From NCBI GenBank assembly GCA_964237235.1, contig CAXSGY010000018.1, positions 35,484 through 99,483 of the forward strand: DNA of 64,000 nucleotides. Reading direction: 5' to 3'. The position numbers were made by a program, and so were the translations under genes. Position 1 is the stretch's first letter. The number at the start of each line of letters is the position of its first letter. Source of the DNA: GCA-002050365 sp964237235 (lineage in GTDB: Bacteria > Acidobacteriota > Blastocatellia > Pyrinomonadales > Pyrinomonadaceae). Below the pieces are notes generated by a model. The model saw only the letters and a program-made list of their open reading frames with translations, made no database searches and was not told the DNA's origin. This document shows positions 25,682-36,245 of this stretch, one piece after another.

Positions 25682-28600
25682 TATTTGCTCCTTACATATA
25701 ACTTAATTCCAATACTCTGTCTATCGTAACCCGATTGATCTTTTCTTTCTGTAACTACATTTAATCTCAAAGAATTTGAATTACTAGGATTATCATCGTG
25801 AAATCTAGCACTAAATCTAGCTGTGTATACAGTAGGTTTTTCAGAGCTGAATTTAACAGCCCCCTCGTTTCTCACCTGAAGATTATTATTTTCTCCATTA
25901 GCAGAAACTCTACTAGTATCATTATCCCTGAAATCAGCTGTAGACATTTTACCAGGCTTATCTACGGTTGATGGTCTTCCGACCTGAGTAGTTTCTGTAA
26001 ACTTTGTATCTCGAGGTACGGTTTCAGCTTTATCAAATTTAATATCCACTTCCACTTTGAAGTCTGCCTGATTTTCAAATAGAGCTGTTTGCTCGCTTTC
26101 ACTCAAATTGTCGGGGTTAATTCTAACACTTGCATTTCCAAACGCATCTACTTCCCCAGCAAATGTTGTGCCTCCTACTATCATCCTTACTCCTATTACA
26201 GTACCGGATTTTCTGTCAGAATTGTTGGTACTTTCTGTCTCCTCTGTCTTACTATTTTCTACCTCTGTATTTCCTTGTACTTCAGTTTTTTCCTTACAAG
26301 CTGCTTCAGTATTAAGACCACACGGATCAGCACTCAATCCTAACGGGTCGGTGAATTTATACGGGCTGTTCAGAGCATAGCTGTAACGATTGAACGTCTG
26401 CGGATTTCTAATCGTCGCGCTCGCTGTCAGCGGATCAACGGAAGTAAATCGCCCCTGTTTTGAGTTATAATATCGCGCCTGAGCGTAATCCAATCCTGAT
26501 TCGTAATCTCGTTCGTAACCGGTATACTGTTGTCGCGCAATATCCGGTGACGAGTATTGATTGCCCGTCGTCCGGCTTCCGACACCGGCGATAATTTCTT
26601 CGCCGAATGCCCGGTAATCGTGCCGCGAAACAATCGCCCCCAACCCATCAGTAATAATACGCGGAGTTCCTAAATGATCCACCGTTAAATAATTCGTTTT
26701 CGGGGTCGCAACCGGCGAAAGATTGTTATATTCCGCCACCAGTTTTCCGAATGCGTCGTAAATGAAGATTGTATCAACATTACCGCTCTGCGACGGCACC
26801 GAAGTTTTGACCCGTTTGCCCTGCCCGTCATAATAATATTGTCCGCCGTTGGTGGTCGAATTGTTCGTGCCGAATCCTTTCTGATGATTCTCCGCATCAT
26901 AAGCGAAAGATTTTCCATTGGCATCTTTGGTTAGATTACCTGCCGGATCGTATTCATACGTCTGCCCGTCGTCAAAGCGATTATCGGATTTGAATCGCGG
27001 GTTGACGACATCTTTATTACATACTCCATTCGGGTTTTGTGTACCGGTCGTGCATCCAAGCTGAATGGTAGTCGTGTTAAGTTCGTCGAAACTACGATTG
27101 CCATAGCGGTCATAGCTAAAGGTTTCCTTCCAAATCGTGGTCGCGTTGCCCTGATTGGTTTCAATTGCCGATTGCAGTCTATTTAATGAGTCGTAACCGT
27201 ATGTCTGAACAATCGGCTGCGCTAGACCGGAGAAGCTGATCTTCTGCTCGCGGACGCTGCTGTTATTTTGATTGTTCGTCCCATAATTCAATTCCAGCTT
27301 TAAAAGGCTAGTATCGGTATCCGCGTTTCCCAAGCCGATTTGCGTCGTTTGCAATCGATCATTAAACTGCGCCGATTCCCATCTGCCGTTGCCGAGTCGC
27401 ATCGATTTGACCGCGCCGGCGGGCGTATAGGAAAACGCCGAGGCGTAAAGTCTGGCTCCCGTGTTGACGTTGGATTGAACGGTTAACCGCGAAAGATCGC
27501 TGTCGGTTTCGTACTCGCTGTTAACGACTTTGCCCGACGGGTACGTTTCGCTTTTTAATGCTCCCGCCAGATTGTATGAATAATCGGGGAAATTATAAGT
27601 AATGCCTTCGGTTTTCTGCTGGCTGGCTTTTATTCTGCCCAAAACATCGACGGCTGAGTTATAGGTCACGGAAAACGGAGCGTTCGGGTCACCGGTGACG
27701 ATCTTCGTCAAACCGCCCTTATAATTTACCGCCGTTCCCTGAATAGTCGTCATATCGTATGTAAAAGCGACATCCGGCGTAGAATCCGAGTAATCGCGGG
27801 AAGTAAGCCGGTTTAAATCATCGTAAATACCGGTTACCGACACTCCTCGGGCATCGGTCGTGGTAGTAATGTTGCCGTTATCATCGTATGAATAACTGAC
27901 CGACCACTGACTGTTACTGGTTATTGAGTCGGTCAGATTAAAAGATGCGTTGACTCCCTGTTCGGGTTGCCGAGCGCGGGTGACCCGTCCGAGCGAATCG
28001 TAAAGAAAATACCGGCTTTGCGCTCCCTGCACGGTTTTACGCAGATTGCCGGCTGCGTCGAACGTATAATCGGTCGTCAAGTTCTGCCCGTCCGGATCTT
28101 CGATAACTTGCGTCGTCTGTCCGAGCGCGTTCGAGATGCCTGTGCGCTTTTTACCGGCTTGATCGGTGACGGTTTTGACGTTGCCGGAATAACCGGTCAA
28201 TACGGTCGAATTGTCCGCATCGGTGGTCGGAGTATCATCCGGCAAAATAACTTTATAGACGCGACCGAGCGCGTCATAAAATTTTTTCGTCCATCGTAAA
28301 TCAGTCGCAGCGGTGTTTTGTTTAAACGGGTTACTAATTTGGGAAGGTCTACCAAGCCCGTCGAAAATTGTCTGCGTTGCCGTGTATGTGCCATCGGATT
28401 CATAACGACGCGATTCAAAGGTTCGTCCTAAACCGTCATATCGACTTTTGGTTTTCAGAGTATTATCGTTTAAGGCGTTAAAATCGGAAGTTTTTGTAAC
28501 TTCGTGCGCATTATCGTCATAACCAATCGTCGTCTGTTGTTCGAGCGCGGTGCCGACTGCCGTCACCGTTTGCGTCGGTCGTTCAAGCGAATCGGCGTAG

Positions 28601-31023
28601 AGCTGCTTACTCACCACGCCGTTGGCATCTTCCGCGTTGACGAGTAGTCCCGTCGAATAATCAAACTGCGCGTAAACGGTAAATTGCAGAGGATTAACCG
28701 CGCTGGTAGCGAAGGCGTATGTTTGTTTCCCGCTAAGCTGACTCGGAGCGGTGTTGAGGCGAGCGTTGCCGTCGGCGAGACCGAAGTTATCGTCATAATT
28801 GATGGTTGATGAGTGAATTCGGGCATCGATTTTCTTGACTATGTTCCCGGCGATGTCGAACTGCGACGCGGTCGAAACTGATCCGGCGGATTCATTCGAC
28901 GCATCCTTAAAGCTGGTAACTTTCGTTAAATTGCCGCGGCTAGTGTATAAAGTGTTAAATGAATTTTGATTAGCGGTTCGCAGATGCCCGATAATGTCAT
29001 CTCGCGCGGTCAGTCCGGCGTGTTGCGAATCCGAACCGTAATTATCGTATTCATATTTGGTCAATGAAAGCTTATTGGTACCAGCGGCATCCGATGAAAC
29101 CCAAGTTTGAGTCGGAAGATTGAGCAAATGAATCGTATTGCTTGTGTAATCGATGCTATTAGTGGAATTAACGGACAGATAATCGGTATGGGTGCGCTGT
29201 TTTAAGGACGTGCCGACTTGTCCACCGCTGCCGTAATCGAACTCCGAAACATCAGTTTGCCTGGTAAAATCGACGTTCGGATCATATCCGAATTCCGTTT
29301 TTGAAATTAAGTTCGGCGAAACGTCAGCCAAAGTGCTCGTGATTCGGATTGGTCGGTAATCAACATATTTCGTCCCTGATGCCGTCGTGGTCATCGCCCG
29401 ATTTTCAAACTCCGTTACCACCTTTCGCAGAAGCGTCGTTCCGTCCGCCGAATAGCTTTCCGTTTGATATTCCCGTCCGATTTGTCCCGTTGGCAAAGTA
29501 TAATCGACATTCTGGGAATTATAGGTGCATTGAGGACCTTCGGGATTAAAATAATGTTTAGTGACCGAGAGCGGCGTGCTTCCGCTATATGCGGTGACTA
29601 TCGCTAGAATACCTGGTTTTGTCCCTCCATAAGCATACGTCGTTTTCGACTCGTATCCCGTGCCCGTTCCGCCGTCCGGGTAAACACGTCTTTCGGTCAC
29701 CCATCGCTGAATTTTGGCACCGCATCCAGTGGTGGCGACTCCGCTCCAGTCATACTCGATGGCTCCGCCGGTCGGTAGTTCAATTCGCGCGATGTCGCCG
29801 TAGCTGTCATATTTGAAATTATACTGTTTGTTGTTCGGTAGCTTGACATAGGAAACTACCGTATAATTCTGCGGGGTGGTTTGATTTTGAACGTCGGCTC
29901 CGAGTTCGGAGAATAAATCATTGTTACCTTTCAATGTATAACCGCTCCGCAGAACATTGCCGATAGAATCGCCGCCGATTTCAATCGTTCGGGAAACACC
30001 GCCGACTCCCGGAAATGTAATAGTCTTGGGATAGCTGCTGCCGTAACCGCTGTTGACCGAAGGCAGATTACTTAACACTCTGCCGAGCGAATCGGTAACT
30101 GAAAGCCCATTCTGCAAGCTGTCGGAGAAAGATATTTTATTGCCGTTACGGTCATTAATATAACTGACTTTGCCACTGTCAATCCGGTAATGAGTGCCGT
30201 CAGAGAAATACATATCGCCGGACGGGTAGCCGATGGACGGGACATACGTTCCCGGACTTTCAACAAAATTTGCATCTGCGACAAAAACGACGTTTGAACC
30301 GTCACCCGTTACCCAGATATTACCGCGATACGCACCGGCTGGCGTTACATTGCAGCCATGTGCTGCTGTATAAACTGCCGGAGTACCGCCCGTTTGACGG
30401 TCAAAGAAATTCAGCTCGGTTCCGTTCGGACCCGAAAAAGTAAGCTGCGTCAGTATTTGTCCTCCACCGTAGGTTGTGGATGAATTTCCAGGACAATCAC
30501 CGATGAATGTGCTATTCCGGCGCGAACGCATAATGCCCGGTCCGAAGCCGGCACCCTCCGTCCACCAGTTCGCCTCCGGGTAATAGTGATGAGCATATGC
30601 CGAAGCCGGCGGCGGTCCGCCGCTGTACGTGCCGCTCGGATAATAAGCGTCTTGGATTCGCCAGCGATGCTCGAAGGGTAATGAGATAGTATATCCGGCA
30701 CTGCCGCGCCCGCCGATTTTAATCAAAGGAAGAGTAACGTTAAGATTGCCGCTGAAGAGACTGACGTTTTCAATATCGCTGATCGAATAAGACCCCGCCG
30801 GTGCGCCGGTCGCTAAGGATGCCGGAGTATTTGAATCAGTGGAATAACTAGATACCGTTTGACTAAAATTAACGGTCGGAGTTATTAAAAGTAAGACGGC
30901 AGCCGTTATTAGGACTGAAGATAAAAAATTATTACGGGTTGATACTCTCGTCATCAAGTAATCGCTAAGATTTTTCGTCACGGCGTTTGTTAGGACGAAA
31001 CCGGAATGAAGCTCTTTTCTCAT
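25681..31023 (-). CDS. RHS/YD-repeat protein with variable C-terminal tip
   Basis: The 1780-residue protein has an N-terminal membrane/signal segment (about 32-55) and then many YD repeats (for example YDSLGRV, YDDNGNITTTTDARG). The RHS-associated core ends with YDYESGLDYAQARYY-like text, FTSVDPLTAS and the closing DPLGL near residue 1560. The last 216 residues (about 25684-26331) follow this core as the exchangeable tip: Lys/Glu/Thr/Asn-rich, with no recognised toxin motif, and visibly more AT-rich than the core. A GAGGTG ribosome site lies 7 bases before ATG 31023. RHS shells enclose a C-terminal effector in known systems; the activity of this tip is unknown. Confidence 0.85.
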   Translation of the reverse strand: MRKELHSGFVLTNAVTKNLSDYLMTRVSTRNNFLSSVLITAAVLLLITPTVNFSQTVSSYSTDSNTPASLATGAPAGSYSISDIENVSLFSGNLNVTLPLIKIGGRGSAGYTISLPFEHRWRIQDAYYPSGTYSGGPPPASAYAHHYYPEANWWTEGAGFGPGIMRSRRNSTFIGDCPGNSSTTYGGGQILTQLTFSGPNGTELNFFDRQTGGTPAVYTAAHGCNVTPAGAYRGNIWVTGDGSNVVFVADANFVESPGTYVPSIGYPSGDMYFSDGTHYRIDSGKVSYINDRNGNKISFSDSLQNGLSVTDSLGRVLSNLPSVNSGYGSSYPKTITFPGVGGVSRTIEIGGDSIGNVLRSGYTLKGNNDLFSELGADVQNQTTPQNYTVVSYVKLPNNKQYNFKYDSYGDIARIELPTGGAIEYDWSGVATTGCGAKIQRWVTERRVYPDGGTGTGYESKTTYAYGGTKPGILAIVTAYSGSTPLSVTKHYFNPEGPQCTYNSQNVDYTLPTGQIGREYQTESYSADGTTLLRKVVTEFENRAMTTTASGTKYVDYRPIRITSTLADVSPNLISKTEFGYDPNVDFTRQTDVSEFDYGSGGQVGTSLKQRTHTDYLSVNSTNSIDYTSNTIHLLNLPTQTWVSSDAAGTNKLSLTKYEYDNYGSDSQHAGLTARDDIIGHLRTANQNSFNTLYTSRGNLTKVTSFKDASNESAGSVSTASQFDIAGNIVKKIDARIHSSTINYDDNFGLADGNARLNTAPSQLSGKQTYAFATSAVNPLQFTVYAQFDYSTGLLVNAEDANGVVSKQLYADSLERPTQTVTAVGTALEQQTTIGYDDNAHEVTKTSDFNALNDNTLKTKSRYDGLGRTFESRRYESDGTYTATQTIFDGLGRPSQISNPFKQNTAATDLRWTKKFYDALGRVYKVILPDDTPTTDADNSTVLTGYSGNVKTVTDQAGKKRTGISNALGQTTQVIEDPDGQNLTTDYTFDAAGNLRKTVQGAQSRYFLYDSLGRVTRARQPEQGVNASFNLTDSITSNSQWSVSYSYDDNGNITTTTDARGVSVTGIYDDLNRLTSRDYSDSTPDVAFTYDMTTIQGTAVNYKGGLTKIVTGDPNAPFSVTYNSAVDVLGRIKASQQKTEGITYNFPDYSYNLAGALKSETYPSGKVVNSEYETDSDLSRLTVQSNVNTGARLYASAFSYTPAGAVKSMRLGNGRWESAQFNDRLQTTQIGLGNADTDTSLLKLELNYGTNNQNNSSVREQKISFSGLAQPIVQTYGYDSLNRLQSAIETNQGNATTIWKETFSYDRYGNRSFDELNTTTIQLGCTTGTQNPNGVCNKDVVNPRFKSDNRFDDGQTYEYDPAGNLTKDANGKSFAYDAENHQKGFGTNNSTTNGGQYYYDGQGKRVKTSVPSQSGNVDTIFIYDAFGKLVAEYNNLSPVATPKTNYLTVDHLGTPRIITDGLGAIVSRHDYRAFGEEIIAGVGSRTTGNQYSSPDIARQQYTGYERDYESGLDYAQARYYNSKQGRFTSVDPLTASATIRNPQTFNRYSYALNSPYKFTDPLGLSADPCGLNTEAACKEKTEVQGNTEVENSKTEETESTNNSDRKSGTVIGVRMIVGGTTFAGEVDAFGNASVRINPDNLSESEQTALFENQADFKVEVDIKFDKAETVPRDTKFTETTQVGRPSTVDKPGKMSTADFRDNDTSRVSANGENNNLQVRNEGAVKFSSEKPTVYTARFSARFHDDNPSNSNSLRLNVVTERKDQSGYDRQSIGIKLYVRSK

Positions 31024-31100
31024 AAATTCACCTCTTTTACATTGCTACCGATTATGCGGCATATTGGTCTTGATATTTTTTGATTGAAATCCCCTTCAGA

Positions 31101-32321
31101 CTACCTGCGGTAAAAAGCCGGAACGGGTTTGTCGCCGGTTGAACCCCATTGCACCTGTCGCAACTCGTTCGATTGCCCGATATGCGAACTCTGCCTGATT
31201 GACCACACGCCGTTGCTATTGTCCCAGACCGCGATGTCTACCTTCCCGTCGCCGTCGTAATCGTTCTGCACTTCAAAGGTGCCTGCATACCACGAAACGG
31301 TTTGCGTCGTGTTCGTCGAGCTTTGCTTAATGATCCAATCGTTACCCCTTTTGACCGCCGCGTCCGCCTTGCCGTCGCCGTCGTAGTCTGCCGGAATCGG
31401 CTTGTCGTTCGTTTGTCCAAACTGGATCGTTTGGAGCGGCGCAGTGCTGTCGCTGCTTTTCAAATAATAGAAGTTTGCTTGAGATGCCGTGCGCCACACG
31501 GCAAGGTCGGCTTTCCCGTCGCCGTCAAAATCTGCCGGTGTCGGCACATCGCCCGCAGTGCCGCTGCCGAATTGATAACCGACGAAATTGCCCGTTGAGC
31601 TGAATTGGATATACCAGGTCAACAATCCGCTTGCCAAACGAACAACCGCCGCGTCGGTTTTGCCGTCGCCGTCGTAATCGGCTTGCGCAACTTGATCGGT
31701 TGATTGCCCGAAGCTATACGAAACAAACGCATTGTCGCTGCTGCGCTGGATATACCACGCTCCGGCTGAGGGTCGATAAACGGAGAAGTCGGTTTTGCCG
31801 TCGCCGTCATAATCGCCGGGAACAGTCACATCTCCGCTTGATCCCCACTGCACGCTCGTTTGTTGCGAGCCTTGCCCGCCGAGAACATACCAGTAGCCGG
31901 TCGAAGGTCGCCAGACGGCAAGATCGGAAGGTGGCACGGCGGAGGCATTCGCGTCTTCAACGGCGAGCATTCTCGATCCGGCGTATAAATATTCTTTTGA
32001 AAGTTGCGGCGTGGAAGTCGGCAAAGGCGGCTCGAAGAAAGGATTAACGCTGTTCAAAAGGCTGGTGTTTTCTTTCGATGAAGGATTCTTCGCATTGAGC
32101 TTTTGTTCTCTGGCTGAATCTTCCAGATATTTTAGTCCCGCGCCGAATGTTCCGGCGACGAGCAGTAGGCAAATCGCAATCGCCCCGATTCGTTCGCCGC
32201 CGCTCCAACGTGTCCAGAATCGGTTTCTCTCCGGAGATTGGTTGCCGACGCTTTCCGCTTCGTCGTGATCGACTTCCGTTTCCAGGATTGACGATAAAGT
32301 ATTTCTCTTCGACTTTTTCAT
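31101..32321 (-). CDS. FG-GAP/VCBS-type repeat protein, membrane-anchored
   Basis: The 406-residue protein has a charged 45-residue cytoplasmic N-terminus and one membrane helix (about 49-66). Five to six repeats of about 45-50 residues follow, each centred on DYDGDGKTD or DFDGDGKAD and followed by AVxR and WYIxxSS. These Asp-rich loops bind calcium in integrin-like beta-propellers. It is probably a surface protein displayed outside the inner membrane. It lies between the RHS gene and the kinase gene on the same strand and is probably expressed with them or under the same regulator. Confidence 0.82.
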   Translation of the reverse strand: MKKSKRNTLSSILETEVDHDEAESVGNQSPERNRFWTRWSGGERIGAIAICLLLVAGTFGAGLKYLEDSAREQKLNAKNPSSKENTSLLNSVNPFFEPPLPTSTPQLSKEYLYAGSRMLAVEDANASAVPPSDLAVWRPSTGYWYVLGGQGSQQTSVQWGSSGDVTVPGDYDGDGKTDFSVYRPSAGAWYIQRSSDNAFVSYSFGQSTDQVAQADYDGDGKTDAAVVRLASGLLTWYIQFSSTGNFVGYQFGSGTAGDVPTPADFDGDGKADLAVWRTASQANFYYLKSSDSTAPLQTIQFGQTNDKPIPADYDGDGKADAAVKRGNDWIIKQSSTNTTQTVSWYAGTFEVQNDYDGDGKVDIAVWDNSNGVWSIRQSSHIGQSNELRQVQWGSTGDKPVPAFYRR

Positions 32322-32744
32322 ATGTTTCCGCTGCCGCCTCTAATAAGTTCGTTTATCGAACAAATGTACAAATCAAAAACCGTTTCGACGAAAGAGTTAT
32401 AATTTCAGGTACGAACTGTAAAGAATTCACTTTAAATCCTAAATTATCTTTAACAGTCAAAGTCGGTTAAATATTGTTTAAACGATATATACATCTTTAA
32501 AATCAAGGTGTCAAGAGAAAAATGAAAAATTTTTAACGATTTAAGAATTATTTAATTTGCTCGAAATTTTAATCGCACTTGACCGACCGAAAACAGTAGT
32601 TTTCGGACATGCCATGATCGAATCAGGAAACGCCCGTCAACATTGAATAATTGCGAGCCGTTTTTCGATGGGTTTTTGGACACTTTGATGTAGGAGTGTA
32701 TGCAAGATAATTATAGAAACAACTTTTCAAGTGAACTTGATAAA
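32322..32744. other. Intergenic region
   Basis: The AT-rich 423-bp gap holds a short perfect hairpin (32587-32594 with 32599-32606). I see no gene, RNA or repeat. The ends are the promoter side of the FG-GAP gene and the 3' side of the kinase gene. Confidence 0.4.
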
Positions 32745-35288
32745 TTAATTAAGGTTCATAGATCTGACGATACCGGAGAATTCAGGTTCCGCTCTCAAAT
32801 CGTCGTAAAGAGGCTCAACATTAATACTGCTAAGAGTTGAAAGATGCTGTTCTTTTGCTTGTCTGATATATTCGATAGCCTTTTGTCTGTCACCTAAACC
32901 GATTAAAACGATGGCTTTTTCCTGCGGCGGCACGAAGCTTTCCCCGCCATTGTTTTTCTGCATATCAGAAAGAATTTTTAGTGCTTCGGCTCTTCTTCCG
33001 GTCTTTGCATAAGTGTAGCCGGTAACCGCCGCCGTCAACGCTTTATCATTTTCAGTATTGAGCTTCTGAAAGATTTCAAGTGCCGCTTTATACATTTTTT
33101 TTTGCAGATAGATTAATCCCATCATGTATTTGGATTTTGACTCGGCGGCTTCAAGTTTAGACGATTCATCAAAAAATTTAAGTGCTTCGTCAAAGCGGCG
33201 ACCGAAGTATAAAATTCTTCCGATATTCGCTTTTATTACCGGCGAAAAAGGATCCAGTTCGTGCGCCCTCGCAGCTTCCTTTAACGCTTCGTCGGTGCGT
33301 CCCGTCGTCGCCAAAAATTCCGAATACCAGTACCGGGACTGCGCATCGTCCGGATTCAATTCAATTGATTTTCTAAATTCGCTTTCCGCATCTTTCCAAT
33401 TGTAATCGTATTTTCCGAGAACAACCGCCATCGCGGCATGGGCTTCCGCCGAATTATTGTTTAGCAGTAACGCTTCTTTCGCCGCGGCGCGGGCTTTCGG
33501 CATAACTTCATCCGTCGGAAGCGACCCGTAGGAAGGACCGCTCTGCACAACATAAACATTGGCTAAACCGGAATATGCCTTAACATAGAGCGGATCCAAC
33601 TTGATGGCAGTTGAAAACGCATCGACAGCCTTCACGATATTATTTTTATTTCTGTTTCTCCAGTAATATCGCCCGAGCATATAATATCTGAAAGCTTCCG
33701 GATTCGAAGTTTCTTCTAACTGCGTTTGATCTTTTGAATTACCGGTATTCGCATCGAAAGTAAAAATTATCCTTTCGGAAATCTTATCTTCTATTTTTAA
33801 CGTGTCAGCTGTAGTAAAGACCGTTTCCTCGCTCCAGTAAGCGGAACCGTTTCCGACATCAATTAAACTGTACTGAATGAAAACTTGTCCCTCGCGTTCT
33901 ACTAATTTACTTTCAACAATCGCATCCGCATTTAATTTATGACCCGCTTCGATGCCGTTAAGCTGATTATTTTTTAAGTTCGCGATAATCGTGTAGGCTT
34001 TAACGGAAAGGTTGGAAGATCGATTGATTTTATCAATCAAGTCTTCCGTTAATCCGTCGGCTATAAACCTTAAATTAGAATCCGCAGTGTCATTGACGAT
34101 TGGGAGAACGGCTAAATTATTTATTTTATTTTTACGCAGATAATGATTTACGCCTAAAGCCGCGAAAACGAAAACCAGGAAAAGCAGCGCATAAGTCTTG
34201 ATTTTACTCGTTTTCGATTTTTTATTCGTCTCAATCGGAGACTGCATTGCCAGTATAATTTCGTTAACGGATTGAAAACGATTGTTTTTTTCTTTGGCAA
34301 GACATTTATGAACGATAGATTCCATTTTCGGGGGTAAATCTGACGGTAAACTGATCGGTTCAGGCGGTGCGGTTAGAATTGCCGAGATAACTTCCGCGTT
34401 GCTTTTCCTCACAAAAGGACGACTGCCTGCAATAATTTCATAAAGGACGATTCCCAGACTGAATATATCGCTTCTGAAATCAGATTTTTCCCCTCTCAAC
34501 TGCTCAGGCGACATATACGCGACGGTGCCGACAATCAATCCGCCTAGCGAAGAATTTGTAAGCGTCGCCTCCCTTTCTTCCAAAGAATTTTGTGAACGAA
34601 TGATTTTAGCCAGTCCGAAATCTAAAACTTTTACCTGACCGCTCGAATTGACCATGATGTTTCCGGATTTAACGTCGCGGTGAACGATGCCGTGAGAGTG
34701 GGCGAAAGCTAAAGCACTTAGGATTTGCTCGGCTATCGGAAGCACCTCTTTGCGCCCGACACCCGGACCTTTGATCATCTCCGCAAGCGTTTCTCCTTCA
34801 AAATACTGCATCACGATAAAACTAAGTTCGCCGACTTCCTCGAAATCATAAACCGCACAGATATTCGGATGATCAAGCATCGCCGCGGCGCGGGCTTCTT
34901 TCATCAATCTTCTTTTGGCACCGTAGTCGCCGGCGAACGCATCGGATAAAAACTTTAGAGCGACTTTACGATTAAGCTTTTGATCTTCGGCTAAATATAC
35001 GTCACCCATTCCCCCGCTTCCTATTTTTTCGCCGATTTCGTAGTTTCCGATCATCCTTCCGGTCAGCCGCGGGTCAGCCGCTTTCCCCATCAATCCGATG
35101 CCCGCCTCGAAAATGGGAGTATCAAAAAACTCATCGGATTCTGAAGATTCAAGCAGCGATTCGATCTCACCGCGCCGCGCGTCATCGTCCGGATAAAAAC
35201 GATCCAGATATTTTCCTCGCTCGGCGGCATCCAGTTTAAGAGCCTCGTGAAAGTGATATTCGATTTTATCCCAGTCTTTAAGCTTCAT
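32745..35288 (-). CDS. Serine/threonine protein kinase with TPR sensor
   Basis: The 847-residue protein starts at ATG 35288, which overlaps the sigma-factor stop by four bases; the longer frame (35330) lies inside the sigma gene. The Hanks-type kinase domain (about 82-350) has IGSGGMGDVY (ATP loop), VALKF (Lys), HRDVKSGNIMV (catalytic loop) and DFGLAK. One membrane helix follows (about 365-385). The extracytoplasmic part holds a FlgO-like/adenylate-cyclase-associated region (LAVLPIVNDTADSNLRFIADGLTEDL) and a series of TPRs to the C-terminus. This is a common acidobacterial receptor-kinase architecture. The partner is likely the coupled sigma factor. Confidence 0.92.
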   Translation of the reverse strand: MKLKDWDKIEYHFHEALKLDAAERGKYLDRFYPDDDARRGEIESLLESSESDEFFDTPIFEAGIGLMGKAADPRLTGRMIGNYEIGEKIGSGGMGDVYLAEDQKLNRKVALKFLSDAFAGDYGAKRRLMKEARAAAMLDHPNICAVYDFEEVGELSFIVMQYFEGETLAEMIKGPGVGRKEVLPIAEQILSALAFAHSHGIVHRDVKSGNIMVNSSGQVKVLDFGLAKIIRSQNSLEEREATLTNSSLGGLIVGTVAYMSPEQLRGEKSDFRSDIFSLGIVLYEIIAGSRPFVRKSNAEVISAILTAPPEPISLPSDLPPKMESIVHKCLAKEKNNRFQSVNEIILAMQSPIETNKKSKTSKIKTYALLFLVFVFAALGVNHYLRKNKINNLAVLPIVNDTADSNLRFIADGLTEDLIDKINRSSNLSVKAYTIIANLKNNQLNGIEAGHKLNADAIVESKLVEREGQVFIQYSLIDVGNGSAYWSEETVFTTADTLKIEDKISERIIFTFDANTGNSKDQTQLEETSNPEAFRYYMLGRYYWRNRNKNNIVKAVDAFSTAIKLDPLYVKAYSGLANVYVVQSGPSYGSLPTDEVMPKARAAAKEALLLNNNSAEAHAAMAVVLGKYDYNWKDAESEFRKSIELNPDDAQSRYWYSEFLATTGRTDEALKEAARAHELDPFSPVIKANIGRILYFGRRFDEALKFFDESSKLEAAESKSKYMMGLIYLQKKMYKAALEIFQKLNTENDKALTAAVTGYTYAKTGRRAEALKILSDMQKNNGGESFVPPQEKAIVLIGLGDRQKAIEYIRQAKEQHLSTLSSINVEPLYDDLRAEPEFSGIVRSMNLN

Positions 35289-35851
35289 TTCCTGATTTCC
35301 CGCCCCAGCCAAGCCTTTGCCATTTTCCAATCGCGCATGACGGTAACGGGTGAGACATTAAGTACTTCGGCGGTTTCCTCGACGCTTAATCCGCCGAAAT
35401 ACCTTAATTCAACGACCTTGCTTTTGCGCTCATCGATTTCGGCAAGCCGCTCCAAGGCTTCATCTAATGCTAATAATTCTTCGGATTTCCCCGAAGGTAT
35501 ACCGGCCGCATCGGAAATTGAAATATGCACGGCTCGACCGCCTCCGCGTTTCAGACGGTTTTGATCGCGAATGTGATTTAATAAAAACCGCCGCATAATT
35601 TGAGCCGAGATTCCGAAAAAGTGCGCGCGGTTTTGCCAGGTCACGCTTTTTTGTTCGATTAACCGCAAATACGTTTCGTTAATGATAACCGTGGTCTGAA
35701 GCGTATTGCCCGGCTGTTCGCGGCGCAGATAATGGTGCGCCAGTCTGTGGAGCTCTTTTTCAACGAGCGGGAAAAGGCGTTCTAGAGCTTCCTGACTGCC
35801 TTCATTCCATTCGATTAACAGAGCAGTTATTTCCAGCGGAAAATCGGACAT
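35285..35851 (-). CDS. ECF RNA polymerase sigma factor (acidobacterial STPK-linked type)
   Basis: The 188-residue protein has sigma region 2 (ALERLFPLVEKELHRLAHHYL... INETYLRL) and region 4 (VVELRYFGGLSVEETAEVLNVSPVTVMRDW). Together with the segment AHFFGISAQIMRRFLLNHIR it matches the TIGR02999-type ECF family that is usually encoded next to a Ser/Thr kinase. There is no anti-sigma gene; control by phosphorylation from the coupled kinase is the expected scheme. The promoter lies in the 394-bp gap to the right. Confidence 0.93.
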   Translation of the reverse strand: MSDFPLEITALLIEWNEGSQEALERLFPLVEKELHRLAHHYLRREQPGNTLQTTVIINETYLRLIEQKSVTWQNRAHFFGISAQIMRRFLLNHIRDQNRLKRGGGRAVHISISDAAGIPSGKSEELLALDEALERLAEIDERKSKVVELRYFGGLSVEETAEVLNVSPVTVMRDWKMAKAWLGREIRK

Positions 35852-36245
35852 AGCTTATTCCATTTATGAAAAGATTGATGATTGATTTCTATCTAAAAAC
35901 CTTTTGTTCGTTATTAAATTACTAACCGTAAAACAATAAACCTAAAATATGTTTGATAGTTTTTATTTGTTAACGGGGCGTTAATTATAAAAAATGAATT
36001 TTATCGATTCAACCGAAACAAAAATAATTCAACCGAAACTCCGGCATGAGCCGAAGTCGCCGGATCTCGAACTTGAAATTGAAATTCTAAACTTTATCCT
36101 TATATCGCTTTTACGGGTAATTTGGCAAGAAAATAAGCAACAACTTTCAAGCTAAATTTCCAGTGCGGAAAAAAAAGGATAATTTTTGATAATTTAAATC
36201 CCGGATTTGAAATAAAACCTTGAAATTCTAAACAATTTAATTTCT
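35852..36245. other. Divergent promoter region
   Basis: The AT-rich gap between the sigma gene and the plus-strand membrane-protein gene contains a 13-bp direct repeat, ATTCAACCGAAAC, at 36007-36019 and 36027-36039 (20-bp period), which could be a regulator site. No RNA gene is seen. Confidence 0.4.
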
